Below are positions 22,037 through 33,900 of a DNA stretch of 64,000 bases, in pieces. Below the pieces are notes generated by a model, which did not search any database, was not told the DNA's origin, and saw only the letters and a list, made by a program, of their open reading frames with translations. This DNA is from Zygnema cylindricum (lineage: Eukaryota > Streptophyta > Zygnematophyceae > Zygnematales > Zygnemataceae): positions 215,612 to 279,611 of the forward strand of contig JBBHKE010002882.1 in NCBI GenBank assembly GCA_037447655.1, in the 5' to 3' direction. The stretch's first letter is position 1; every line of letters begins with the position of its first letter. The position numbers and the translations under genes were made by a program.

Positions 22037-23092
22037 TGTAGAAACTAATGGTTTTTGTTAGTATTTTCTAGGTCTAAATAGATATATAGAAAGAAGCCGA
22101 GGCAGTCTACCTCTAACTTCTCTCTCCAACTCTCAAACTTGTCGCAGTCACTGAGAAATTGGAGAGGGAGCTAGAGCCATGGCTACCTAGGCTATCCAGA
22201 GGTTTACGGGAAATTTATTTTAGTTAGGGGTTTATTTTATCTAAAAGGTATGTGTCGGCCACAAGATTTGATCCCTGTACCTACGGGCCGACAGACAGTG
22301 GATAGCCGGTAGTCTTTGCCGTTAAGTCTATAACTAGTGTTACGTACTATATAGTTTGATATTTATTTAAACATGTATACGTAGGATAAATCATTTAACT
22401 GTAATTGTTTACGGGATACATAGATCCGGTAATGTATAAGTACGGATTACGGTACGGACAAGAAATCAATACCGCGCATTTATTTCTTAAGTGAAACGAA
22501 TACAACGCATGTATTTATTACGACTACAATTAAATTCGAATTTAATCAGACGGGCGGAAGTAGCGTTGAGATCGCGGAAGAAGATTTTGGCGGTTTGTGG
22601 CCATCGCCACATCGGATGACACGTGGCAAAATTACATTGGATCGTGGAATCTCCGGAGATTATGGCACCGAATCCGGATATGACATGTGTCGACATTTAG
22701 GCCATGTCGTACAATGTCCGTACATAAAGTACACCGCCAGCTGTACTTTTGCGTACGAAACTATAACCTGATTGGTTCCGTACATCAGTAGATAGAGTCT
22801 GTGAGAGAGATAGGACTTAGAAAAATTAGGAGATAGGAGCCTCTCTCCCAGAGAGCTTCTGTACAAAAGGTCAACTTTGACCCTCCATAACCTATTGCTC
22901 AGGGGAGCAAATTCACAGATTCTTTTTGCTATAGACTCAGGGGAGTCTTGCCTTCACAAGGGTGCAGGTGGTCAGAGTTTTTCTCTGCCAAGGAGGCAGT
23001 TGTTTTTGCTGAAACACAAAAGGGTCAGAGTTATCCTAGAGGCTTCTTGGAAGCTGTCCACTCTGAGGACTTATAGAGGTCTCAGAGTTTCA
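22037..23092 (+). repeat. 3' LTR of the composite copia element
   Basis: About 1056 bp, TGTAGAAA to GTTTCA, preceded by the polypurine tract at 22024-22036. The TATA box is TACAAAAG, as in its 5' partner. Confidence 0.92.
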
Positions 23093-23560
23093 GTCGCCTC
23101 TCCCCTCTCCCTCTCACACTTATTCTTTTGACTACTTTTATGAATATTTTTATGCCAAGTAGAGCGAAACAAGTAGAGAAAACGAAATCGAGTTACCATG
23201 GCCGAAAGTTCTTGAATTCGTGACATCCACGTTGTTACAAGTGAGCGTGATGTCACAATGTTACAAAACCCTAAACATCTGCTATGTCACAAAAATACAA
23301 AAATCTAAACGTCACCAATTTTGTTGTCGTCATCAACCGTCACAAAGTTGTACCTACGACTACAACCGTCACATGCCAAAGTTCCGATTTCATTTTCGCA
23401 CATAGGACCGCTTTTCAAAGTAATACGTAACACTTCATTACAGTCAAAATTACTTTTTCAAAGTATCGCTGACATAGGGACGTACCCTTACAGCAAGATA
23501 AAAAACTTCGTTTACACTTCTCTGCAATAATGCGTGTGCGACAATTTATTATCACCATTA
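23093..23560. other. Unassigned intergenic DNA
   Basis: A short pyrimidine run (CTCTCCCCTCTCCCTC) at the left is followed by AT-rich sequence with no recognisable gene or element. Small ORFs are not supported. Confidence 0.4.
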
Positions 23561-25233
23561 CACTGTGAACCGCTATTAACGTGTTGAACGCTAATTGAGA
23601 TTCCCTTCTTTTTTTAGAAAATTCTCAAACATATTTAAACATTCTAAATGTTTCTACAAGTTATTTGAGGTAGCCCATTAAATAAGATTCATGACTCTAA
23701 TATAGTGCCATTTTAAATAGTGTGGTGAACGGACTATCAAAAACGTACTATTTGTACCTTTTCAAGTAGAAAAGTATAGAAAAAACATTCACGCTGTCCC
23801 GTAGTCGCGCTAATATGTAATTGCGTAAATATTTTCCGGCATACGCGGATGTAAAAAAAACGTGACGGTGACAAAAAAAACATTCACGCTGTCTTGTAGT
23901 CGCGCTAACATGTAATTGCGTAATTTTTTTTCGGCATACGCGGATGTAAAAAAACGCGACAGCGTACGATTTGAACAATTTCGTACACGAACATATTTTA
24001 GTGTGGAGATATTATGATCCGACTTTTTTTACAAAGTAGTGTACAAATCAGAGTATACGAAAAATTGGAATCAAAATTATTTCCTTAAAAAACGACATTC
24101 TCAAATATCGTAAATGTTGCTAATTGTTTTAGGGAATTGATCATGATAGTGACTGTTTTGGTTGCGCAATGTCACTTACGTCATTTTGTCAAAAATTGTA
24201 CGTTTGAGGTACACATTGGTACAAATAAAGTACCGCTGAGTGCAAAGTTGACGGTCAATCGGTTGGACAACTTTGACTTTCAAAAAATTGTTTCAACAAC
24301 TTAAAATTTTGCCGCGCTTGCGAACGTCGACCGTCATAATAAAATTAGAAATTCACACGGCCGATGAACGTTTACGGTAACAAAACTGCGGCAACCACAT
24401 GTAAATAAAAGTGTTGTAGACAGTCACTTTTTGTCGTTACGTGAGCTCTACGGTGAGAGCACTTAGCCCCAAAATTGAAATTCAATCGTCTAAGCGTTAC
24501 ATTGAACCTAGACGCAAAGTGAAACGAAACCTCTTTAAAGTGAAGTACTATAAGTCTTGTACGGAAATATTAAAACGTACGAAACGAAATAAACTTTGAA
24601 CGCTATAATAAAATGAACCGGCGTAAAAATATAAATTGAAATTAAATGAAAAAAATGTGGTCGTCACGCGCGACGAAATCGAGCCACACTATCTACGAAC
24701 CAACATTCTTACATTGACAAGGAAACTTTCGTTTCGTGCGTTTTGATATTTCCGTACAAGACTTATAGTACTTCACTTTAACGAGGTTTTGTTTCACGTT
24801 GCGGCTAACTTCAATGTAACGCTTACACAATTGAATTTAAATTTTGCGGCTAAGTGCTCTCGCCGTGGAGCTCACGTAACGACAAAAAGTGATTGTCTGC
24901 AACACTTTTATTAACATGTGGTTGCCTCAGTGTTGTTACCGTAAACGTTCGCCGGCCGTGTGAATTTCTAATTTTATTATGACGGTCGACGTTCGCAAAC
25001 GCGGCAAAATTATAAGCGGTCGAAACAATATTTTGAAAGTCAAAGTTGTCCAACCAATTGACTGTCAAATTTGTACTCAACGGTACTTTATTTGTACCAA
25101 TGTGTACTTCAAATGTACACTTTTTGACAAAATGACGTAAGTGACTGTGCTCAACCAAAACATTCACTGTCATGATCAATTCCTTTGTTTTATTACGCTA
25201 TTTATTTCATTACGCTAATAGTGATTCACAGTG
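23561..25233. mobile_element. Foldback element with TA flanks
   Basis: The outer ends are CACTGTGAA(C/T)C(G/A)CTATTA repeats in inverted order, with TA at 23559-23560 and 25234-25235. Inside, about 24124-24640 is an inverted, diverged copy of about 24690-25184. The arms are therefore some 500 bp long around a short centre. The left side has roughly 540 extra bp with a tandem duplication. The ORF in the right arm has no intact partner in the left arm and is not a gene. Confidence 0.75.
23783..23965. repeat. Two tandem copies of a unit of about 95 bp
   Basis: The segment from ACATTCACGCTGTC to GCGGATGTAAAAAAA occurs twice in succession with small differences, inside the left part of the foldback element. 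Confidence 0.7.
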
Positions 25234-25280
25234 TAGTTAATATTAGGACTTGCGGTGTGTTCCCATGTAACGTTAACTTA

Positions 25281-25949
25281 GGGTATGTTTACATGGGAAT
25301 AAAAGTGAGGTTTAATATAGAATTTTGTACTTGCCGTACCATGCCGTACCATGTTTTTGTGAGTTTATTGAAAACAACAATACAGAAAATAAGATTACGA
25401 TTCTCTAAGTATACAGGAGAAGACATCGGTCGTCCGATTACATTATGGTCTTCATTTGCGAATCAATCGCTCCATCCGCCTCTGTATTGGTGAACACCCA
25501 CCTCGCGGAGGTGGGCTCACCAATACAGAACCACTAAATTAGATACTCTTGGACAAAAGACACGTGCGTCAATGAAAAATGAAAATTTTCACACGTCTCC
25601 AAAGTCATGTGCCTTTGGACAACGTGATCGTAAAATCTTTGCCGAAAAGAAATATGGTTTTTATCTTGAAAATCAGCAGAGTGGAGGAGATCTCTGAGGT
25701 ACATTGACGCGGAACATTTGCGATGTACACGTACGTAATATGCAAGTACGGATTTCCATTCGAAAATGGTCGGTTTCCAAATCTTTGATGATTTTAGAGA
25801 TTTGATAGTCAACTTACGTGGAGCCACTCAAATCAAAACACGTGTGTAAAAACTTATTTACAGACGCTACGTGATGTAACCGAGGCCTCTGTAATATATA
25901 ATTTTTCTTGTTTGTACTATTACAAAGACCTCTTGATCTAACCATACCC
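25281..25949. mobile_element. TTA-flanked TIR element
   Basis: The left end GGGTATGTTTACATGG and the right end (complement GGGTATGGTTAGATC) form short inverted repeats. TTA lies on both sides (25278-25280 and 25950-25952). The 669-bp interior has no gene. It is probably another branch of the family at 2289-11098. Confidence 0.5.
25481..25529. repeat. Hairpin inverted repeat
   Basis: TCTGTATTGGTGA pairs with TCACCAATACAGA around an inner CCCACCTC/GAGGTGGG stem and a CGCG turn. The arms differ by a 2-base indel. Confidence 0.8.
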
Positions 25950-25952
25950 TTA

Positions 25953-27898
25953 GCCATGCTACTTTTGTTTTTTTGTTGAAGATTCTCCCTGACTGACCTT
26001 CACTAAGGGTATGGCCCCATATGGCTAAGTTCGGGTTTTTTTTGTCGTTTTCGTTTATGACTTAGCGCCGTATTGCCTAAGTTGGGACCGTACGAAGAAA
26101 ACGCAATTTTGTGAAGTACAATTTGCGTCTTTCTCGAACTTACGATGTACGAAAATTTGTCGTCTTGTGTTTTTTCGACCCACTGTCACGTCATCTTCAA
26201 ACTTATCATAAACCACATTGGCAATGTATTTTAAGCTAAGTAAAACCGATTACAAGAATAGAAAAACATATTTCCACGTGTGAAAAGTTTTCAAAATGTT
26301 TTGACAACTGAAAAGAGTACGGGGCTGTTCATTTTTGTCCGCATGCACCTTGTGCGGTTTATTTTTCTCGAGGTTGCAGTCTCATTTCACACAAAGTTGA
26401 AAAATCTGCGAAGGGGAAAGATTTGCGAAGTCATGGCGACCGGACAGGAGAGGTTTACGCAAAGGCATTTCGTACAGCCACGGATGCAAGGCTGTACGTC
26501 TACGATGTCACGCAATGACATGCGACATGCCAAATCGTTTCAAAAATTATAAACCGTTGGTCGTCCGTTTGAAAATCTTTAAATAGGCAGACTTTCTGTT
26601 CGTCTGCACCCGTAAACGGCGTGTCCCTCTGCATACGTCAACGAACAAGTAACTTTGTCCCTCAACCCACGTCAGCAAATGGGTAGCGTTGTCCCTCGGC
26701 CTACGTAGGCAAACGGGTAGCTTTGTCTTTATGCTTACGTCAACAAACGGGTAACTTTCAAAGTACTCCCTCGACAATCGTTCTTCACCGTCAGATCTTG
26801 GATGTTCGACCCCTTAAAACATTTTTTCTCCGTAGACACTTGTTGGTTTTTCAATTTGAGACCGCCAATCGAAAGCTGAGAATGTTGCCTTTCAATCGCA
26901 ACCGTATCGTAAAGAAAAAAAGTAAAAGTATTCATTCTATTTTTGGTTCGAGGGTCGAAACAAAGGGGCGCCGAATTAGTGATAACTAACAATTCCACAC
27001 TAATAGTAGTTCACATTGTTGTACTAATAATGTGAATTTCGAATTTTCTCAATAACACAAATTAATCCTTAACGTTACTAACGATGGGTGGTGTATGCGT
27101 CCATTTTCACAAAACGACAAAAATCATTTGCGTGAGTGACGCTGAAAATATCTCAGATCGGATGATAAGTTTTCAGAAAGCGACAATTTTTTTTTTTTTG
27201 TGTGAATTGCAAAATATTTGCTGAAATCCACGTCATCATTTCGCCAACGCGACAGATCGTAATTTCTTGTTTGGGACGCAGAAAAATAGGACGCAGAATC
27301 TATGAGTACGGTTTTACTACGAGACAAAATTTGCACGTTTTCACTACGAGACAAAATATTATTTGTTTTTGAGGACCCAAACGAGCTGGCAGGTTGTCAG
27401 AACGCATGGATTGCGCTCCATTGGCCCAGCTTGCGACTTCAAAAAAATCCCGATTTTAATATATTTTCATATTATTTTTAAAATAAATAATAGAGACTGC
27501 CAAAGCGAAACGGTGGATACCCGTGGGAGTACTACTGTACTTTTTGACTGGCCTACTATTCTTATATTTGTCGGTTAGCTAAAAGACAAATCTATCTCCG
27601 CAGTCGAGCGACCAACTTCCGACGTACAGATATTTTCCAGAATCTATGTGTACGGTTTTAGAACGTGCCAGAAGTGTACTTTTTATTTAAGACGCAAACT
27701 ACCTGCAAGGTTGTCAAAATGTACGGACAGGGCTCCATTGGGTCAACCTGCGGTTCAAAAATGCTCGTAGATAAAAAAAAATTGACCCCGCAAAATGCCA
27801 AAAATAGAGATCCAAATATTGAAAAATAGAATTGCTAAAATAGAGGCGCAATGATTGGTAGCCGTGGGAAACCTCATTGACTAAGGGTTTGTGCTGTA
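25953..27898. other. AT-rich transposon relics, no gene
   Basis: A further CTAAGGGTATGG terminus lies at about 26004. A block at 26820-26910 reappears at 27950-28030 in direct orientation. A GTACTAATAA...GGTGGTGTA end of the TA-flanked family is seen near 27095. ORFs here are short and share no residue pattern between repeat copies. Confidence 0.4.
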
Positions 27899-28116
27899 CA
27901 CCTCGTATCGCTATTAGTGTTAATATTTTTTTTTCCAGTTAAAGCATATTTTCTCTGTACACACTCGTTCATTTTAAAATTTGAGGCCGCCAATCGAAAG
28001 CTGAGAATCTTACCTTTCAATCGCAACCGTCAGATCTACAATCCAACATTTGTGTACGGAGAAAAGATGCTTTTAGTGGCAAAAAAAACATTTAACCCTA
28101 ATAGCGATACACGGTG
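27899..28116. mobile_element. MITE of the TA-flanked family
   Basis: The left end CACCTCGTATCGCTATTAG and the right end CTAATAGCGATACACGGTG are inverted copies, with TA on both sides. The element is 218 bp and non-coding. Confidence 0.75.
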
Positions 28117-28118
28117 TA

Positions 28119-29635
28119 GCGTTGTGTATCGAGAGCCTTTTTCCGATATTACATATGTACTTTTCTTTGAACTACCGATATCCGTTATATGTTTCCGTTA
28201 TATTCACAAAGGGCTCATGTATGAGAGACATACCATGAGAACCAATGAGAGAACGACAAGCTTCTGTGTGTATCTTTGTACTCACAGCCAGTACGGAACT
28301 GGACTGCACTTCACAGATCTCGAAAGTACAGAAGCTCTATGTTTCTCACGCTTTTACTTGCCGTACAATTGCCAAAAAAACTTGTACCGTTACGCCAATA
28401 GTACAGTACAGGTCAGGCATATCTGAATTAGTACGGAAAACGTTCAATTTGCTGATTCCTGCACGCTTTAAACCAAATTGCAATGACGTCACCTTTTTCG
28501 CCGGCTAAACCTAAGTTTCGCCGGCTGCGAAAATATCAAAATACGTATTTTGCGACACATTTGGTGTCGCATAATTATGACGACTTTTATTGGCCTATAC
28601 CTACCCAGGGCGGATCTCATTTTTGCGCGATTCGCCTATGCACTAGGATCAGCCTATCACGATCGTGTTTCTCACGTGTTGGTTTACAGTTTACACCCTC
28701 CCTTGGAGCTCGAAGAGTGCGAGCGAAAGGGTTTTTGTAGGGCTTTTGAGGATTTTTTCGGGTTTTTGACGGTTTTTGTGTCCACGATTATGTGTTCGCA
28801 TTTGAAAAGGAAATCGGACGGCCCAGATTTGTTGTAAGGTTTTCCCGCAGCTTTTTTTTTTGTCGGACGGACGGTCGTCCTGTACGCCGTCAATATTTTA
28901 CCGGTGAGATTTTTATACGACGGGACTGTCCGACGGCCGTCCCCCCATTCGCCGTTTTGAAAAATATCTTAACGCAAAGAAAACTGGAAAGAGTACACGT
29001 GTCCCCTTCGGATTTTGTTCCAAGATTTTTTAAGAAAAATTGTCGCAAACGTGGCACCCTTAATGGAACGAATCGAACAGAATCGGGATTTTGTGTCAGG
29101 GTCTGTACGGCTCCATGTGACAAATTAAATATCCTCCGTCACAGAATCATCCTCCGTACATAATATCCCACTACAGTACAGTACCACAAATAAAAAGTAC
29201 GCACAGTCTGGAATTTCGTATCATCATCAAATTTGTTCGCGTCCGCACTAAAGCCGAGGATTGCGAGGGACACGTGGCGCCTAATCGAACGAGTCGATCA
29301 AATTACATAATTTTTTGTCAAGCGGTGTACTGTTTCAAGTTACAGCGAGGCAAAATCTATGGAAAAGTACAGTACCCGCCTTCTAATCCAGACATCGTGT
29401 CAGATGTCTGTACGGCGTTTTGTCAAATGAGAATAAGTACCGTTTTGCAACGTGTTACATCAAAAAGCTTGTCATGTGCCGTAGGATCTCGACTTCGTTT
29501 TGTCGCTTCCGTGTTACATGTTTGTCTTGTACGGCCTTTATCAAATCAGAATTAGTACCTTCTGCCACGTCTTACATAGTAAAGCTTGTCGTTTGACGCA
29601 AAATTCTGCTTTCCTGTTGACTAAAAGAATTGCTG
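28119..29635. other. Unassigned intergenic DNA rich in TAC motifs
   Basis: It begins with a GCGTTGTGTATCG terminus of the ATCGATAT-rich family. ORFs of up to about 170 codons occur, but none shows a domain, codon bias or conserved partner. I see no host gene. Confidence 0.35.
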
Positions 29636-29720
29636 TTTTTTTTTTTACATTTACCTTTTTTTTTACATTTATCTTTTTTTTTACATTCTCCTTTTTTTTT
29701 TCATTTACTTTTTTTTTATT
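29636..29720 (+). repeat. T-rich minisatellite
   Basis: Four to five tandem units of about 20 bp, each a run of T followed by ACATTTA/TC or a variant. Confidence 0.75.
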
Positions 29721-30060
29721 ATTATTCTACGTTCTCTCTCTTTTTTTTGTCCCCTTCTAAATATGCAAGTGTTTTTTTTTCGAGCTCTGTACGGAACTGA
29801 TTCTTTTTCCACTAAAAGTAGCAACAATACGACATAAATTTGAAAGGGTAGCTAAGATTAAATTAATAAAAAAAGTTTTTTTTTTATTTCAGTGATCCAC
29901 ACTAATTTCGGTAGGACTTCCCTTCCTCTCTCCTTTTGTTCTATTTATTAAGTGTTTTTCGTAAAGAATTGATATATATATATATTTTTAATTATTGAAA
30001 TCTGCTTTAACGAAAGAAGCTAAGAAGAAGAAAAAAAAAGGAGGAAAATATAAAAAATAT

Positions 30061-30470
30061 AAATTCTAGTTAACAAGAGGGAGAGAAAAAGGGGAATGGG
30101 GGGTGAACGGTGAGGGAAGAGAGAGGAAGATAATTTGGGAGAAGGGAGAGAGGGGAGAAAAATGGAAAATGAAAAAGCGCAAAATAAAGGCAGGAGAGAG
30201 ATAAAAATGGAGAAATTGGATAGACATTAGAGGGAGGTAGGGACAGAGGGAATGGGAGACGGGGAGAGGGAAAGGGACGTAGGAAGGGAGCGAGAGAAAG
30301 GGGGAGAGGGTGAGGGAGAGGAAGGGTGGGGGAGGTGGGAGGTAGGGCGGGAGAAAGAGATGAATAGAGTCGGGAGGCTAGGAGGGAGGAAGAGAGGGAA
30401 AGGACGGAGGTGGGAAGATAGGGAGAGGGGGAGAGGGGACAGGAGGACAGGGGAAGACATCAATGTTCTT
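30061..30470 (+). repeat. Polypurine tract upstream of the host gene
   Basis: About 400 bp consist almost wholly of G and A on the plus strand. It ends roughly 300 bp before the start codon of the modular protease gene. It is similar in kind to the long tracts in intron 3. ORFs on either strand are artefacts of composition. Confidence 0.85.
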
Positions 30471-30770
30471 GTTCCCTTGTCTTAAATTATATTTTGAGTT
30501 TCTTTTCACTATTTAATTTCTCGTTTTTCCGTTTACATTTATTCTGTTGGATTTTTTTTTTTTTTTTTAATGACATACATTCGCAAAAAGAGTGCAAGGT
30601 GGGAACTTTTCTTAATTCTGCGCCATTCCCGAAACTAATTATATATAAATTGACTAGCATTACTTTGAATATGGTTTTGAGGTTCTAAGGGGTCCACTAT
30701 TTTATGTGTGTTTGATTATTTTTGTCATTTCCTATTTTTATTTAGTTAGTTTATTTTTTTTAGGTGACAT

Positions 30771-30909
30771 ATGAAACGACAACTCATGATGGAATTCAAC
30801 AAGGGTGTCGTTTTCAATGGAAACAAGAGAAATCGAAATTCGCAAGGAATTTTGTTAATTTTCTCTCTTTTTTTGTTCGTTTCGAGTTTCAAGTCAATTC
30901 AAGGTGAAG
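30771..30909 (+). CDS. Exon 1: signal peptide
   Basis: Codons 1-46. A hydrophobic core (ILLIFSLFLFVSSF, residues 27-40) follows a long basic N-region, with a likely cleavage site near IQGEG. In-frame ATGs at codons 6 and 7 are alternative starts. Two donors fit in the same phase, GT at 30904 and GT at 30910; I prefer the second. An AG at 30762-30763 after a T-run could end a 5'UTR intron. Confidence 0.65.
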
Positions 30910-33900
30910 GTATGCCATACAAATATCCATTTTGTTTTTTTGGAAATTCTATGATGGTTGAAGGTTCTAGAGAGAAGTTATTGGAATGTAGCATTTAATT
31001 TCTCTTCGATGTAATTTTACTGCTTTGCTTAATGTACTATTTACTTTACTAGTTAAACACAATTTATTGTACTATGTAAATGTACTGTTTATCATCATGT
31101 ACTTTTTTAACTTACTGTTAAAGATGTTAAAGATTTTATTTGCAGTGCAAAATTCTAAACTATTTAATTTTATAAACCATTTTATGTACTATTCAATATA
31201 CTAAGTAGCGATAGCCATTCGTAAAACTACATTTTAATTCTAGACCTGCGACATATTGGGTTACTTCATTGTCTTGTTAGTCAAGTTACTAAATGGTCTC
31301 CAACTCCTGTTTTTCTCTCTTTCCCTTCTCTTTCTTTGCCCCTTTTCACTTTCTCTCAACCCCTTCTCCCCTATCTCTTTGTATCTCCCCTATTTGTTTC
31401 TTCATCTTTCTCTCTCTCTCCCTCTCGCTCTCTCTCTCTCTCTCCTTTTTTCCCTCTCTCTCTTTCTCTTGAGCGCTGCTATCAGGTTGTTGGTTGTCTC
31501 CCAATAGTACTTCCCCCCCAAAGTACTTCGTTTATAACTACGGCTTTGTTTCAAGTCTCACCACGAGCTGGTTTGTTAAGACGGCTATACAATGTTATTA
31601 CAGATGTGCTGGACACTATGGTTTCCTGATGTCAAAACAAGAAGAACGTTGGGTTTGTTATTGCTACTATAACCAAATTACATACGGAGATGAAAGGAGG
31701 GGACCAAATGAAGAAATATCATATGTTACTCTTTGTCCTAATGTGCCTTTTCCTCCCCCTCCTTTAGTCGCTCCTCCTCCTCCTTGTTGGGTTCAACCAA
31801 ATAGTACAAATCCATCCAACTTTTATCAATACCCATATTATTTTCGTTATGCTGATAATGGTAATTTGGGTTACAACATAAGTTCAACAGGTGTTCCTGG
31901 ATGTGTTCGATTATGTGAACGAGTTGGGTTTGGATTTTTTATTCAAGTATCACGTTATTCTTTAACGCCATATTGTTTTTGTTATGTGCGAAACGTAGAT
32001 TATAATTTTGCCGTGTTTCTTAATGCCCCAACAACGTCCTATATTAGCTCATGTCCTCCAATAGATTACGGCCCTTCTCCCTCTCAAAATTTTACTCCTT
32101 GTAGTATCCCAGCTAATAGTACAAATCCCTCAGGATTTTATTATTACAATTATGGCTTCAACACATACGAATATGTGTTGTTTGACCAGATTTCAACTCC
32201 CGTGGATTGCTTAAAATCATGCATGTTTCCTTTCGGGTTTATGACAAATGGATCAACTTGTTATTGCTTCACTAGAAAAGTTGACTATTCTAAAATATTT
32301 TATTCGCCATATGTTAAATCATATGTGCCGACTTGTCCCGTTATGTCCTCCCCTTCTCCCTTAACCTCTCCTCCTCCAAGCCCACCTCCCAATCCTCCTC
32401 CTAATCCGCCCCCCTCTTCTACCTTAAATCCTCCTCTAAGTCCTCCCTCTCTTCCTACCCCACCTCCTCCACTTAGCCCTCCCCCTCCTCTTAGCCCACG
32501 TCCTCCAAACCGTCAACCATCCCTCTCTCTATGGCCCCCTCCCCCAAAGAGCCCACCTTTATGGCCTCCTCCATGGGCACCTCCTCCTTCTCCCCCCCAA
32601 AGGCCTCCTCCTAAAAGGGCACCTCCTTCCCCCCCAACTCCGCCCCCGTCTAGCCCACCTCCTTTTCCTCCTCCTCCCAGCCCACCTCCCTCTCCTCCTC
32701 CCAAACCACCTCCTTCACCTCCTCGGAGCCCTCCTTCACCTCCTCGGAGCCCTCCTCCCTCTCCTCCTTATCCACCTCCTCCAATTCCACCTCCCCCACC
32801 ACCCAATCCTCCTCCAAACCCTCCTGTTGGGCCCCCTCCTCGTCCACCACCTATTCGGCCACCTCCAAAAGGTGATCACATTTACATCTTTTCTCAAATT
32901 CCTTCGACGTGTTGCTATTTTTTTTTCAGGGAGGGGGAGGGAAGAGCGTTAGGAGAGAAGCAAGGGAGGGGGAAACAAAGGAGAGGGGGAGGACATTTTC
33001 CACTAGAGTAAAAATGCATATGCAACGGTGTCTAAGCCACGGTGTTTGCTTTTTAATTTGATACGGGGAGAGGGAGAGGAAAAGAGGAGGGGAAGATAAA
33101 GATTGAAAGGGTGAAGGAAGGAGTTTCCCTTTTAAATGCCTCTTTTTTTTGTATATATTTTCTTCTTTTGAATTCCCTTGTGTTCTTTCCCCTTTTTTGT
33201 CTTCTATGGCATAATGTCTTCATTTTACTCTTACTATTGTCTCTTTTTGCTATCGTATTTAAAAAGTATGATTTTTCTCTTCTTTTGTGTTTGTATTTAC
33301 ATGTTGTTTGCAATCTTTATAAGGCTTTAGGTAATAATATTCAATAACATTTCCTTATTGTTTTTTGTTTCTACTTTTGACAATGTTTTTTCCTAACCGT
33401 TTTTTTATGTCCAGCCAATGTTTTCTTGTGATTTCATAATTTTTTTACTATTTACTTGCTAGTTGATTTCTTATATTTGAAAACGATTTTTTGTCAAGTG
33501 GCTTTATTGCTTTTTGTCCTCTTTTCTCCACTTTGTATTGTCTCAACTTCTCTTTAAATCTCTCCCATTCTACCTCCTACTTTTTACCCTTGTTTTTTTT
33601 CTACTTTCTTCTTTTCTTTATTTTTATCTCATATTGTCTTACTACCTTCTCTTTATATTTTTTTGTTGTCTTTCAATATTATTCTCTTTTTTAGCTTCTC
33701 TCTCTTGCCAATTATTTGTTCTCTTTTGTGCTTCATTCCTTCTCCTTCTCTTTATGCAATTCGGAGACCTCTATAGGCCCTCAGAGAAGGCAGCTCACAC
33801 GAAGCTCCTAGGATAGCCATGACCCCCTTTTGTTTGATCAAGACTTGACTGCCAACTTGACAGACAATAGGTTGAACTGACTTCACCTCAGTGAAGGCAA

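Larger units (their letters stand above)
12386..23092 (+). mobile_element. Ty1/copia LTR retrotransposon, decayed, carrying a nested element
   Basis: The LTRs lie at 12386-13416 and 22037-23092. The flanks TTCGC and GTCGC (12381-12385 and 23093-23097) match at four of five bases, an aged target duplication. The order of gag, protease, integrase, RT and RNase H makes it copia. The RNase H region is split at 17427 by a 4.28-kb element. The LTRs differ clearly more than those of the copia copy at 3978, so this copy is older, and its coding region has many stops and frameshifts. Confidence 0.93.

Noticed and set aside
24850-25179. Minus-strand ORF of 109 codons in the foldback element
   Set aside because: The inverted partner at 24124-24480 has the frame destroyed, and no homology to a protein family is visible.
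27917-28426. ORF of 169 codons in intergenic DNA
   Set aside because: It begins within a MITE and runs through repeat-derived sequence. The part that recurs at 26820-26910 does not keep the frame.
30227-30485. ORFs on both strands upstream of the host gene
   Set aside because: They lie in the 30061-30470 polypurine tract and mirror each other in low-complexity sequence.
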